A stretch of 64,000 nucleotides of DNA, from NCBI GenBank assembly GCA_965153455.1, contig OZ234501.1, forward strand, positions 11,656,001 to 11,720,000, given 5' to 3'. Below the pieces are notes generated by a model. It was not told the origin of the DNA. It saw nothing but the letters and a program-made list of their open reading frames with translations, and made no database searches. The stretch comes from Sphagnum compactum (Eukaryota; Bryophyta; Sphagnopsida; Sphagnales). Each line of letters starts with the position of its first letter. Positions within the stretch are counted from its first letter, which is position 1. A program made the translations under genes and the position numbers. Shown here in pieces: positions 10,986 through 24,313 of the stretch.

Positions 10986-13900
10986 TGACTAGGTATTGTG
11001 AGGTAGGAGGCTTTCCTTTGTCTTCAAATGTCTCTTCCCAATCTTGTTCTTTCTCAATGTTTTCACAAGTACCATTGGTACGACTACAAAGAGGGAGCAT
11101 TTGAATTTTGGGATTTGTTGAATCATTTGGCTTTGCTTGAAAGTCATTCTCAAATTCTCTCCTTACCAATCAACACATTTTCTCATCGCTAAACATTCAC
11201 GCTTGTTTGAAATTTTACACTATCCCAAGCTTTTGAAAACCAAGTACACAAACGACCACATAATGTCCCAATTGAAAAATTGGGATATTCTAGCACCTTA
11301 ATGGATTTGGTAGTAATTATTTAATCTTTAAATTGTCAATTTTTTGAAAAACTTTTGGGTCAAAATGTTGAAATTTTGAAATGTCAAGCTACATAGTGTT
11401 GAAAATTTTGGAAACCTAATGGTTATAAACCATGGTCATTAAAATACTTTTCATCTTCTTTTTGTTGGGTTGTTATAATTATATGTGTTTCACTTGGCCA
11501 ATAATGGCATAAGCTTTAGTGGACAATAGGATATTATGAGTGCAAATGTCAACATCCAACACAATATTGGTTCAAAAGCACATTCCATTGAAAATCACTA
11601 CTTAAGGCTATCATCCCATGTCAACAACACAGGTCTCCATCTCCATGCATCCTATTGCAATCCATTGCATTTTGGAGTTTGTAGATGTGCATTGAAGTGT
11701 GGCACAAAAGATTGTAAAAACATAATGACAAATGCCAACAAGAATCAAGAAATGTGACATATGAATATTATGTATCAAAATGAATGAAAAGAGATTGACA
11801 TCCTCATTCATGTTTAAAATGTTAAATATATTTAAAATGCAAGCCACAAATCTTGAAAATATATATATCATACATGCCAAAATGCATTCTAATAAATAAA
11901 CATATTCCTTAGCATTGCGATGCTAAAATTTGTTAAAGTATTATGATAGTAGAGGCATTTTTATTTATTTGCTTTTGAATTGATGTTGCATCTCAACATT
12001 TGAAATGTGTCATGAATGTGTAACTTGGAGTTGTATCCTCTATATCATTGTTAAGGTTTAAGGTGTGAAAAGGGAAAGCCATGTGTGTGTTTAAGCACTG
12101 AAAACCATCGTTGGTTTTGTCTCTCATCATTTAGTGGAATGGTGGGTGCCTCATGGAGGAGTGATGGAAATGGTGTTTGTTTATGGTGGGGTGCAAGCAA
12201 GATATTTTGCACATACTTGTTACCTTGTTTTCTACTTGAAAACAAGGAAAAAACAGTTTTTAAAAATTTTAACCTTCCTCTAACATTTTTAAAAAAATGA
12301 AACCTTTAGTTTTCTTCATGGGCATCTCTAGCCTCCCTTTAGCTTTTCAAAACAATTTGTGTCATATCATTTGGACTTCAAAAAGTACCCCAAAAATATC
12401 CCCAACAATAACATCACTTTTCAAAAGGTTGAAGATGATTTTAATTATGAAAAAAAACTCCATTAACTAAAAAATTATATTAAAATGTTCATTGCATCAA
12501 TATTGAGGTGCTTGGAAAAAAAACCAAATACTTGCAAAAACATTTAGGTCCTATTTTCAAATATTTGAACTTTTTTCTCCAAATTGTCGCAAGTTTTAGG
12601 TCCAATTCAAATACTTGTAAGTACTTTTAAAAAACATGATTATAATAATTTAGCTTTTGAAGGTCATGCAAACAAGAGTTAAAAAATAATGTACCCAAAA
12701 ATAATATTGTTATCCCCATAAAATCATGTACTTATTAGTCCTTTTATTCAAAGACCCTTGTACTTTGTTGCTTACACTACTTTTTGTGTATATTTTACCA
12801 TGCTTTCATTTGATGGTGTGAGACTTTTGGGATGTGCTTTACTATTGTTTTGTTTTGTTTGTTGTTTTCTCATGGTGTGTGGATGCTATTGACATTCGGG
12901 ATGGAATGTAGCTACATAAGTCATGGATAAAGGCAACAACCTTTGGGAAGTTAAGTATCTTTTGTATTATTGTGTGTATGTGGGGTTTTTCAGTGATTGT
13001 TTGAGTTGATGTTGCATTGAAGGGAAGAATCAACTCCCTAGTTTGTCTAACTATAGATCTTCAAAATGTCTATTGTGTAGGAGATTTTATAATTGGAGAA
13101 TTGGACGTTGAATAGTAGGTCTTTCTTGGCATGAGTGGAGTTAACGATAGGTTTTAAACGATTATTAATATTGATTTATTCATGACATCAAAAGTTCAAG
13201 TTTTGTACACCTAATTTTGTGCAAGGGATTTGTCATTTTGTACATGTATGAGAAACATGAATACTTGTTGATGTGGGAGCTCCAAGTGTAGTTTCATTTT
13301 TCCTACGAAATCATTTATTGTCTTGGGGGGTTCAATTTGTGGTGTTTTTGGGAGGTTGGGGTTATATTTATCAATATTTTCTAATTTTCAGATCTCACAA
13401 GGAATAATTTGGCTTGGTTGTTGGACAATGTTGGGGAAATGCCATTTGTTCAAATCAAAGTTGTTAGGCCATTATGCTAAGGAAATTCTAACATTTTATT
13501 AATGATTTATGGGTAGGGTGTAAATATGATGTTATGTGGAAGATCATGATAACTTGTGAGTGGAAATTCAGAGTGATCTAATCCATTTCATGTCAATAGA
13601 TTCTTGAATTAGTTTAAAGTAATGTAAAATCAGTTATTAGGTAGGAATCACATAAATGTAAAATAGGAGCAACTATGATGTTCCTACTTTGGACACATAC
13701 TTGTATTCTAACCATGTGGTGTTAAAAGTTTGTATTTACAATAGTACCTTCTTTTTTGTTACAAATGCATTTTTTTAAAAGGTCTTTGAAAAACCACATT
13801 CTTAATTTGAAATTTTGATATGTTGTTTGTTAAAACAAAGATTAGACATTTGAATGTGGGGATATTCTTCTTTTGTCCAGCAAATAAAGGTTTTGGATTT

Positions 13901-15040
13901 GTGTGCTGTAATATAGGGTATTTTCAGCACATGTCTATTGAAAACTTATTTAAATTTGAAGATTCCATTTTGAAATTTAAAAGATTTTAATTGTTTTTTT
14001 TTTAAAAATTCTTTGAGAAAAATATTGTTTAAAATTTCAACGTTTCTAAAATAAAATAATTTGTGTTGAAGCCACTTAGGTCTTAGTGTTTACAACAACA
14101 AATAATAAACCATATCATTTTTTTGGAACTTTAGGCCATTTTATTATTTTATTATTGTCTTGAAAATGTGTGACAAGAATTTGTGGTAAAATTATTAAAA
14201 AGGGTGCAATCATGGTTGGGCTACAATAACAAGAACCATGACACCCATTTGTTTTGTGTTCTGGTCCTAAACTAAGGACTTACGAAAATGAATATTCTAA
14301 AATGCTAAATAATGAAAGGGCGATATGTATGTTATGTTTTCAACCAATAAGTGTTATAATGATTGATTCAAATCAATTGAACAAAATTTGAATGTTTTAT
14401 TCAAGTATAAACCAAAAATGAATGTAAGATTATTTAGACATTCTAGAATGGCATACTTTCATTTGGAGTGCCAAAACCTTATTAAAAACATCAAATAATG
14501 TCCATTTTTTTGCACCCACGTTTCTTATATTTTTTTCCAAACCTTTGGAATATATATTTTTTAATTTAAAAAATTAATTTGGAACTGTCCTTATTAACGC
14601 ATCTGTTTTATGAAAAAATCCAAGATTCTAACATCAATTCCACAAAACTTGGTGTTTTTACCATATTAAGAAATAATGCCATCATATATAATATACTTTA
14701 TTCTATGTGTGCTTAAAATATGGACAATTTGAACAAATATTGCTAGTCTTATTGAGTCTTCTTCAATAAAATTATAAAGTGGGACATGTTCCTGAGTCAT
14801 TTTTTAGGACACTTGAGGACATGTTTTAATCATCCAAATCATAAAAATTGCCACCATTTTAATCAAGAAGTATGTGAGTACCTAATGAAAAAAAAAAATC
14901 TACCAAATAAAACATTTTGTAAATGTATTGGCCATTTAACGTAATGTCATGAAAGTGATTTTGGGGTGAAACATTCCTTTTGTGTACCCCAACCATGATT
15001 GCACCCAAAAGTTTTAATTTAGGATCAATATAATTAGCTT
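10986..15040. other. Gene-free AT-rich interval
   Basis: No coding sequence is supported. There are long AT-rich stretches with scattered short open frames typical of random AT-rich DNA. No tandem repeat or inverted repeat of note was seen. Confidence 0.55.
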
Positions 15041-15345
15041 AATTTCTAATCATAAGCATTCTAGGTATACGAAAAGAGAGCCCAGGAAAGTAGTTGCTTT
15101 TATTATGTTCTACATTCGTGTTCCACCTCCCGTAGTATTGCTTGTCTTTCAGGTTCTCGCAACAATCCGACTTGGGAACAGGGTAACTACCTTGAACTCC
15201 AAATGAATGATCGTAGGGTAGGCTAGCTAGGCCACATGTTTATTGGTAGCGGGATTCTCCAAAAAGTGAAAGCGCGATGATAAACGATCGTGATATGCCC
15301 ACTTGGAGACTCATAGCTTTGAAAAAAAAACTGGGCGCGAGTGCA

Positions 15346-15383
<38 letters not shown>

Positions 15384-15720
15384 AAAGTGGTATTTCTATG
15401 AATATCCAAAAGCAAGGAAGAAAACCTGCGAAAAAAATATATTTATTTTTTACTTGCAGCATGAACACGCTACGCCCTAGCCAAAGGTCGAAGGGTATGT
15501 GTTCAGATCACAATCCAGGATCTATAAGGCTTTGCGATGAAATGACCATAAAAAGGAGGAAGCAGGCATTCTGAAAAAAAATGGCTAACGGCTAGAGTAC
15601 AGACCAGATTAATAGCTATGCAGTATGTCAAACAAAGGCGGGCTATAGGCAAAGTGGACAATATTATTATCTATCACCACCGAAAAGTCGGGATTGGAGA
15701 TGGCGTGAACACTAACTTGT
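15041..15720. other. Compositional island of unknown origin
   Basis: Base composition shifts abruptly: CG-containing words (CGATCGTG, GGCGCGAG, ACGCTACGCC, AAGTCGGG) are frequent here, while the flanks are nearly free of them. A (TA)n tract at about 15350-15380 splits it. Fragments such as MINDRDMPTWRLIAL and RLCDEMTIKRRKQAF occur but no full frame exists. It could be an organelle-derived insert (a group II intron remnant was considered), a transposon relic or transferred DNA. I do not recognise it. Confidence 0.4.
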
Positions 15721-18700
15721 TTTCTATGTATTAATTATTAACTATATTATGGTAATGTTGTTATTAGTCTTATGTTATGCTTTCATATGGTGGTAGGTTG
15801 GGAAATGATGCACAAAATGTATTGTGTTAGTTCTAGTTCTGTTGGAATTAATCCAACATACTTTCAAAATGTTGTATTATAAAAAATTCTTTGCAATCTA
15901 TATGTTCAAGTAAATGTGTTTACCCCTTTTTTATGAAATGGTTAATGATCTAGTGAATCTATAAGGTTTATAACATTTAATTTTATATTAGTAATATTTA
16001 TGTTGAAGTTGATAGCCATTATGAGTTTTTGCTATGCAAGGTATGTTTTAAGTTCAAGCATTGTGTGTCCCTTTCAATTGTTCTTGCATGACCTTATCAT
16101 GCACTACAATGACACTATTATGTTTTATTAACATTGTTGTCAACATTTTTCATATAACTTGTTTTGGATTATTTTTTAATGCAATCAAAAGTTTTAAATT
16201 CACTTTGAAACAAATAGTAAATTGTGAATGTTATTTGCAATAAATATGAATTACGTTATGTTATCACAATCACACTTCTAATGCATTCAATGTTGGGGCT
16301 ATTTGGTGTGGTGTTGAGTATTTGAAAATGTTGAAAGCCATTGAGAAAGGGTGGGCCTCATCTTTAATGTAGAAATGTTTGTGAACTTCTTTATCCTCTG
16401 TGACTAATGGAAGGAATATATAACATCTTTACAAAACAACAAATATTTCATGCCATGGGTTGAAGGTATGAAGGTTTAATCTTCTTATTGGTTGAACTTC
16501 AACCTTTAGTTTTCAACAACTTCGTCCAAAAGGGGCTAGTTAAATGTTTAATAACTTTATAACAAAGTTGTAAACTATATTTTTTTCTACTTATATTGAT
16601 TTTTATTTACTAATTATAATTAATATGCAAAGTTGTATATATATTTTTTAAGTAGGCAAAAAATAAATTTAAACAAATTTTTGAGATAATGGGATCCTTG
16701 ATTTCTTAATGGACAAAAAACCAATGCTACATATTTCTTCTTATTTGTGTATTCACATGATTGAGTGACTTTGAACATGTATGTAGTTAATTTCAAACTT
16801 TTGAAAAGTCCAAAATTAACAAATGACCATTTTGGAGATCAAAAATTTGAAGGACAACTTTGATTTTTGAGGCCACCATATAGATAATGCAACAATAGAT
16901 ATTGATAATGTTTTGTCTCACTAAATGATCGAACAAATAGACATTTCCAATGTTTTGCTTCAAATTCAATAGAAAACTTGATTTTAACCACCAAATTAAA
17001 TAAATCCAAAATTAATAGTTTAATACAAAATAAATAAAATACATGTAATAATGTTTATGAAAAAATTGTTGTGTCAACTTTATAGTTAATCCATTCACCA
17101 AAAAGTTTGTTGAAACATAAGGAACTTTGAATGCTTATGGACATATTTAACATTTTTAATTTCAAAATGTTAACATGTGTTGTTATTGTCATGTGTTACC
17201 ATAGCGACACCTACAATTATCATTGTCATCACACATACAACACATAATAAATAAAACCCTAAATGGTACACCATATTCAAACCAAAATGAACTCACCTAC
17301 AACACAGAAGAATCCAAACCCAATAACATAGAAATCAAAACACAAACACCATGTACCATGAAAAAATGTATAAACACAAAAAAACTTACAAAACATAAAC
17401 ACACTATGTTTTAGAATCTCAAATCACCAAAGACGGATTTGAGATCACAAGAACTTGAGTTTTATACCCAATCCACAAATTAGCTTGAATTTGTTCACAT
17501 TAAAACTAGTTCGTAGCTAAACTACACATAAAAATATATTAACCTAATTAAGCTATATGAAACATTATTAATTTAGACTTAATTATGTAACTAATCATAA
17601 CCTCCTAACAATATTGATGAAAAGCTGAAAAATAGTAATATGAGGTTGTGACAACATATCCTACCTTGGACCGATATTTTATTATTTTCAATGAATTGCA
17701 TGTAGGGTGTATGGAAGCACTCCATGGAAATGCCATAGTTGCTAGTTTTTTACTCCCAATATATTCTTCTTGAAAGTTTGGGCTATTTTTTATACACTTG
17801 TTTACAACCCCCGTTATGAAGTTAGTGGGGAGTCATAATAATTCGCCACTAATGTTAATATGAAAGTGATGGTCTAATACCTTGTGTTGCTTAGAAGGTC
17901 ATGACTACATTCATTCTTGTCATGTTTTATTTGATTTTGCTATAACTTGTCGAAAAGCAATCCACATTGACCTTTGCCATTCTATAATAACCTAACTTGA
18001 ACACACACCCTAATCAAACAAATTGAAGCCCATATCCTACAAATCCAACACATAAATATGGCATTAAAACACATGTATAAATCAACATTTTAATCACATA
18101 ATCCCAAATTTGTTCCAAAAGTTGTAAAATAATTGTAAAATGAACGTTAGGCATGTGTGAATATTAATATGAATGATTGACATCACTGAACTTTTCTTTT
18201 TTTTCCTTAATAGGTGTTGCAACATTTGCGCCTCCACCAGCAAAGGAGACTACTATGCCAACACCATCATTGCAACTTGAAGGTACTTTTCCTTTTGAGA
18301 TGTAATAACTTTCAATATATCCTTACCTTCCAATTCATTCAATAAGAAGAATATTTTGCCATCATCAACTTTAGCACCAACTTCACAAAACCACAATCTA
18401 AATTCACTTTTGCTAACAATATTATTTAAAAGTGATGTAGACAAACTTTCCAAGATGATGAAAACCAATTCAAAAGCACTAAAAACTTTGCTACTATTCA
18501 ACTACCTAAGAAAAAAAGACTAACCACCATTCATGGGAATATATTGCAAGTTTGCAAGAGTGACCATTCTAATCATAGAAATCAATCAAAATTTATTTCA
18601 TGTTTGTTATACCAATGTACACGGATGGATCTTAGGAATGGGTATTAGTTCAGGTCAAAAGAGAAACGAAAAGTTCAAAATCAATTCCTTTGAGGTGTGT

Positions 18701-19896
18701 GAAAAAAAAATCCTAGATATAATCTTTTGTTCTTCAACACTAGGTTGTAAGCAAAGATTATTAGCATAAGTATGATATTCAGTGTAAAGAAGAGTATAAA
18801 ATGTTGCCCTTGAAATATCCATAAAATTATGCATATAATATTTATTTTCAAATATATTGAAACTATGTTAGCCACATGACATTTCAACTTATGATGCAAT
18901 GTGCAAAGATGATACCATACTTGGTTGTAACTTGTGTTCTTGGGCAATAAGCAAAGGGAGGCCCAATTACATGACAAAAAAAGCTGTAAGTTATGGATTG
19001 TGTAATTAAATTTCTAGTTAAATCATTTGAGTTTGCAAGTTCATTATTTTATTTTTTCTTGGGAACTAAAATATATTGATGTAACTTAGCACCCTTATTA
19101 AATAGTTGCATCATTTATAGGAAGAATTTTTTAAAAATTAATATGCAACATATATGTGCTGTGGAAGATATAAATACTAGGTAATTGGTGAGAAGTCTTT
19201 GGTTATTGGAAATAGTTGGATCTTCGAGTGTTAAAAGACATAGAATTGAAAAGACACCTTTCCACTCCTTTCTACTTAAAAATTTTACTAAACAGATTCC
19301 AGTTTGAAATTGTCATCCTAAAGGACGACTTATGAAAACCTAAAGTTGTTCTACCCAAGGGAGCTTTGGAATTAGGTTTTTTGTTTCGCAAGGCATAATA
19401 AGTGGACATTAACTCAGTAGGATTTTGTCTTATGGGTGTCCCCCCTTAGTGCATGAAGTTTGAACTGGACATGCATCAATTGTAGTCTATCAGTGCATTT
19501 TGAAGCATGTATCTATGAAAACTTCATTTTCTTTGGGACTAGCACTGACTGGAAGGTTTCTGTTTTTGGAAGAATATGATGAACTCTGCTTCAAATTCTT
19601 AGAAAGATGAGTTTGTCTAGATACTTGATAGTCTGGAGTTCAAAGATGGGATTGCACTCCATGTCCTCTTAGCTCACTCCTGTGTAAGCAAGCACATAAG
19701 CCGCCTTAAGGCTACATGGTTAAGCAGCCCTTTGTACCCTGAATGTAGGAGTATACATACAGTGAATCTAAGAACTGCCCATGTAGTTTGAATCTGAAAG
19801 CTGCAACTGAGCTTCAGTAGACAGGTGATGAAATGAAACCGGTATGAGATGCTCTGTTCACGGACATGCATTCTCACAAGACTGTAGCTCAGATGA
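15721..19896. other. Gene-free AT-rich interval
   Basis: No intact gene. The segment 18.22-18.98 kb has slightly longer broken frames (for example APPPAKETTMPTPSLQLEG on the plus strand and a 82-codon minus-strand frame at 18253-18501). I could not assign these to a family. Confidence 0.5.
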
Positions 19897-19897
19897 A

Positions 19898-19918
19898 GGG
19901 TTTAGGGTTTAGGGTTTA
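19898..19918. repeat. Telomere-type motif, three TTTAGGG units
   Basis: GGGTTTAGGGTTTAGGGTTT is the plant telomere unit in tandem. At this length it is a telo-box or a small interstitial telomeric repeat, not a telomere. Confidence 0.85.
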
Positions 19919-21169
19919 TATGTGCTGAAGTTTTGGTAAGTACGCATCAGGTACCTGACCTCCATCACTTGCAGGTGACATTTAGGTGTAAATTTCACTG
20001 TCAGGGAGCTTTGGGGAAGATGCTACATTTTTAGCTCATTTAGTAGTCGTCAATCAGCTCAATTGCACATTCAATGTGAGCCTAGTCCACATATAAAGGT
20101 AGGATGCTTAATGTAGGATCCCAAAAGGCAAGCACAAAAAGGATGTTGTTCAACAAATTGATTCTTACATACTATGTTCAGGACTTCACTTCTTGACCAA
20201 CCCACACCAGCTGTGAGGTTTTGTAAAACACAAGTACTCATGTGCATTTTATCTCATTGCATGACATGTCCAAAGCTACTATTGTACAACCCTTCTTTCT
20301 TCATGAGTGGAAATTTGTGAAAAGAAGATTGTCTAGTTGTCAAATCCAATGCACATTCTTCAATTCTAATTGCGCATTCTATTTGTTGAATCCAATGCAC
20401 ATTCTTCAAATTTGCTGTGGTGGTGGCTCCAAATTAGCAGAGGCAAATGAACAGTCAGTCCAAAGCTGCTGCAATACATCCTTCCAAGTTCCCACTACCC
20501 TCCAGTTTTGAAAGTAAGCTGCTGGCCTTTTGGGTAGTACTGTAGTAGCGAGCCTCCATGGCCATCAGCAGCTTTGTTCATCTCATCATTGTCCCGAAGC
20601 TGCGCCCTAGTGGTACATTTGCAGTCTTCATCCCGTGATATTCCCTCTCCAATTCTCTTCAAGTTTTTGGGTAGGTAATCCCCAATGATGAAATGGCAAA
20701 ATGACTTGTGATTTGCATTCTTTGTTATCATCATCCTCTGTTATCACCCAAGTTGTGAAGGCACTACATAGTTTGCCTAACACGAGGAAGCTAGCACGCA
20801 GATAGGATGCGAAGCTGCAGCAATATGTGTTACTTGTGTGTGTGTGTGTGTGTGTGGAGAGGACCAGACCAAGAAGCAAAGTGCAGGAACTTAGTTTACC
20901 TGCGAGCAACGATGACGCCAAGAAGAAAACAAGGGTGCAACGATGACACCCAAACTATGTTCTTTCACAAGGTCAGAGACAACGTCCTGCACGAGACAAC
21001 ATCCTGATGTCTTTGCCTGTGAAAACGTCCTGCACATGCAAGTGGAAGCACATCTCTTGCACAATTTTTAGAACCGAAACCGGACTTGAATTTTTTTTTG
21101 GGGAGAACCGGATCCAGAATTGGGTTCCTGATTACATTTATGTGTGGTGAACCAGAAATTGTTCTAGTT
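19919..21169. other. Intergenic, more balanced composition
   Basis: No gene is supported. It contains a (TG)n microsatellite at about 20835-20857, a duplicated CCAATGCACATTCTTCAA phrase (20347 and 20392), and repeated AACGTCCTGCAC words around 20980-21040. It may hold distal promoter sequence or decayed genic DNA. Confidence 0.5.
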
Positions 21170-21667
21170 CTATTTTTTGAAGTGGAACCGGAGGTTCTTC
21201 ATAAAAGTAAAAAGAACTGGCCAGCAGTGGAGCGAGCAGGACGAGAATTGGGATGAAAACTGCGATGGGCAACTGCAGGGATCTGGAACGTCCTGCTGGT
21301 TTTGTGGAAGTAGGGATCCCAAGAACCAAGTCCTGCTGCTGATGGGGATGATGACTGGACTGCCAGCACGCAAGTGGCCCCCGCTTACGAACTGACACCC
21401 GCACAGTTCTAGGCAGTGAGTGTATAACAACATCCTACGTGTCGTAGCTTCAACAGCAGAATCAGGACAACGTGGATGTCCACGTGGCTGGTCTTTTCCC
21501 TTCCCCTGCTTGCCTTTGCCCATGCAGAACAGAAGTGCGGAAATCTACGGAAAGTTTGTTGTGTCGCGAGAGAGAGAACGATCGCATCGTCGATTCTCGT
21601 CGCCATCTGTTGCAAAGAATTTCAGGTATCTCTGTACATAATAAGCGCTGTCGACGATCTCTGATCT

Positions 21668-21697
21668 CGAAGAAGAAGAAGAAGAAGAAGAAGAAGA
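21668..21697 (+). repeat. (GAA)n in the 5' flank of the esterase-like gene
   Basis: About ten GAA units lie 250 bp before the start codon of the erythromycin-esterase-like gene, so they are probably in its promoter or 5' UTR. Confidence 0.85.
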
Positions 21698-21943
21698 GCG
21701 CAGAATCTTCTGAACACTATGATGTAAAAATCGTCAAGAGGTGGGTGTTCAATAAGTAGTTCTCAGAACTTGTGAGCGAGAAATTGTCGCTCGCGCGCGG
21801 CAGAGAGTAATTTTAGGAATCTTCTCGTCGTCGCATTGTAGCTTTGAATTTTTTGGTGTTTTGCTGCTGGAAGAACTCGTGTGACTTGACAGATCGTGGA
21901 ACGGATCGGTCGCGGAAGCGTATAATATTACTGAGGAGTGAAG

Positions 21944-23320
21944 ATGAGTCGAGGGGCGACGAGTTTGGTGAAGGAGATATCGGGAGCGGCCAAGAGTTTT
22001 CAATCCATAGCGGACTTGGCGGACGTGATGAACAAGGTGAAGCAAGCGAAGGTAGTGATGCTAGGGGAGGCGTCGCATGGCACGCATGAGTATTACCGTT
22101 GGCGTCATTTCATCTCGCAGGAGTTGGTGGAAAAACACGGATTCAATTTCATCGCTGTGGAGGGAGATTGGCCGCCATCGCAGCGTGTGAATCGCTTCAT
22201 CAACTTGGAGGAGGACGAGACCGGAGATCGTGATCATCGCGGTGTGAACTTGAAAGGTCCGGCGCTGCGACGACGAGTGCGCGAGATTCTGCGTTCCTTC
22301 AAGAGATGGCCGACATGGATGTGGGCGAATCTGGAGGTGGAGCGGTTGGTAGAATGGATGCGCACTTGGAATGCCAAAGTAGATCAAGCGGAGAAGCGAG
22401 TCGGCTTTTACGGATTGGATGTCTACTCGTTATTTGAATCAATCGAGGAGGCATTGACGCAGTTGGAGCAGATCGATCCCAAGTTAGCGATGAAGGCGCG
22501 ATTACGCTACCAGTGTTTCGATCCTTACATGGACGATGAGCAGGAGTACGCGAGATCACTTCTTTACTATCCGGAAGGATGCAGAGAAGGCGTGATCAAA
22601 ACCTTGCAGGAGCTTCTACAGAAGCGCTTGGATAGTATTCCTCCAGGGAAACACGGCGCCTTCTTCGACGCCGTGCAAAATGCGCGCATCGTGAAGAATG
22701 CCGAGAGTTACTACCGTGCCATGATTCAAGCTGACGACAAATCCTGGAACGTGCGTGACAAGCACATGATGGAGACTTTGAATCTGTTATTGGAGCACTA
22801 CGGACCGGAGTCGAAGGGGATCGTGTGGGCGCATAACACGCACATCGGAGACTACAGAGCGACCAGCATGAAGATCCGAGGAGAAGTGAACATCGGAGGT
22901 TTGGCGAGAGAGCAGTATGGAGAGGAGAATGTCGGCTTGGTAGGATTTAGCACTTACGAAGGAACTGTGGTCGCTTCTCATGCCTGGGGAGGTTCCACTG
23001 AGGTGCTTGTTGTGCCTCCGGCTCGAGTCGGTAGCTGGGATGCGGAGATGCATGACGCGGCGATCAAGAACGAAACCGATAAACTAGCGTTGGTGTTCGA
23101 GCAGAAGCACAAGAGAGGTCCCCTCGCGGAGATGCGCGACCAGAGAGCCATCGGCGTTGTGTACAACCCCGCGTATGAGAAGTGGGGGAACTACGTCCCG
23201 ACGTCGCTCTCTCGTAGGTACGATGCTCTGCTGTTTCTCGATTTCACCAGAGCGCTTGATCCTTTGCCTGTGGAGCCTGATGAAAAGGAGATCCCCGCAG
23301 ATTTTCCATTCGGCTATTAG
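21944..23320 (+). CDS. Erythromycin-esterase-family protein, intronless
   Basis: A single uninterrupted frame of 458 residues. The start is the ATG at 21944 (MSRGATS). The frame stays open a little upstream, but only from a GTG at 21938, which a plant nuclear gene would not use. Family hallmarks of the erythromycin esterase/EreA-EreB-like fold are present. LGEASHGTHEY lies near residues 40-49, with Glu42 and His45 in the place of the catalytic Glu/His of EreB. There is an EGDWPP loop at 73-78, FYGLDVYS near 155-162, NVRDKHM near 269-275 and WAHNTHIGD at 295-303, with His297 and His300. The C-terminal RYDALLFLD segment is also typical. Length is normal for the family. No signal peptide or membrane segment is seen, so a cytosolic hydrolase is likely; the plant substrate is unknown. 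Codon use is GC-rich compared with the flanks. The lack of introns and the mainly bacterial/fungal spread of the family make an old horizontal origin plausible. Confidence 0.93.
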   Translation: MSRGATSLVKEISGAAKSFQSIADLADVMNKVKQAKVVMLGEASHGTHEYYRWRHFISQELVEKHGFNFIAVEGDWPPSQRVNRFINLEEDETGDRDHRGVNLKGPALRRRVREILRSFKRWPTWMWANLEVERLVEWMRTWNAKVDQAEKRVGFYGLDVYSLFESIEEALTQLEQIDPKLAMKARLRYQCFDPYMDDEQEYARSLLYYPEGCREGVIKTLQELLQKRLDSIPPGKHGAFFDAVQNARIVKNAESYYRAMIQADDKSWNVRDKHMMETLNLLLEHYGPESKGIVWAHNTHIGDYRATSMKIRGEVNIGGLAREQYGEENVGLVGFSTYEGTVVASHAWGGSTEVLVVPPARVGSWDAEMHDAAIKNETDKLALVFEQKHKRGPLAEMRDQRAIGVVYNPAYEKWGNYVPTSLSRRYDALLFLDFTRALDPLPVEPDEKEIPADFPFGY

Positions 23321-23801
23321 TGAAGATTGTCATCACGAACTGCTTAGCCTGCTGTGAAGAAATCTTGTAAAGAACGCTCTGTAAATCTCATGATCTAGTC
23401 CTTCAAGTACAGAAGAAGAAGAAGAAGATCGTCGTGTACAAGTCTCAGGCACGGTAAAATTTTGCGAGGATTTTTCAGCTGAAAATCCAGGGGAGCTGCA
23501 CAGAAAAATCGGAAACAATATTGTGTATACGAACATACATGCATTGCAAGATCTAGATCTGTGTTTTTGTGAGACCGCTCCCTAATTCGTGCTTGATCTG
23601 CAAGTCCGTGTTGTTCGAGATAAATTGTGCAGCAGAAATTCGAGTGGATGCATGATGCGAGGAGCAACCTGTCTCGTTTCGCGGAGGGAGGAGGGAGAAG
23701 GAGAAGAAGAGCAACAAACGTTGGTTGCTGCAGTGTTGGTCTTGAGAAATCTTGTGTCATGCCCGGGCAAATACAATTGCGACATATTCACAATTCTCTC
23801 T

Positions 23802-23836
<35 letters not shown>

Positions 23837-24313
23837 GCGTCTCTCTCTCTGTGTCCCTCTCTCGAGCTCTCTCTGGTATTGCATATTAATAGACAAGAAG
23901 CGAGAGTTTTCACATTTTCCGTAAGTACCGATCTTACATTCTTGATTCTTCAAAATATTTCTAAGAGACGAGACTCAAGAGGAATTCTGTAACAGGAAAG
24001 ATTCCGAAACTGTTTTGTCGTTCGAATTGATCATGTTCTGGCGCAGGAGGATCTGTGCCGCTGAGCGGTGAACTAAACTGTCATCAAACTTGTGTCAATA
24101 GTGGCAGCTTGATGTCAAAATCATCTTTCATGCCAGAATTGCGAAACAAGGGAGTAGTGCTCTCTCGAACTATTCTTCTTGTTTCGCGCTCGTCTGAAAG
24201 TTCAGGTAGAGTCCTTCCGCTTGATCTCAGTCGTAAAATCGAGAGCAATGGCCTCTGTGAGCTGGAGATGCGGCAAGAATCAAAAGCTAGAAACGGAAAT
24301 CTCTGAGGCTTGA
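23321..24313. other. Convergent 3' flanks of the esterase-like and DUF1218 genes
   Basis: The interval lies between the 3' ends of two converging genes, so it mostly holds 3' UTRs. A (CT)n tract occupies about 23795-23833. Several overlapping frames up to 184 codons on both strands are shadows of the repeat or of GC-richer UTR. No conserved domain is visible. Confidence 0.6.
23795..23833. repeat. (CT)n microsatellite
   Basis: A run of CT dinucleotides, followed by shorter CT runs to about 23872. Confidence 0.9.

Noticed and set aside
21921-21930. TATAATATTA as a TATA box
   Set aside because: It lies only about 15-20 bp before the start codon, too close for a promoter with any leader.
21938-21943. 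Upstream GTG start for the esterase-like gene
   Set aside because: GTG is not expected as a nuclear plant start; the ATG at 21944 is used instead.
23395-23992. Several 110-125-codon frames on both strands
   Set aside because: They are kept open by the (CT)n tract and GC-richer UTR; the peptides are SL/RE dipeptide repeats.
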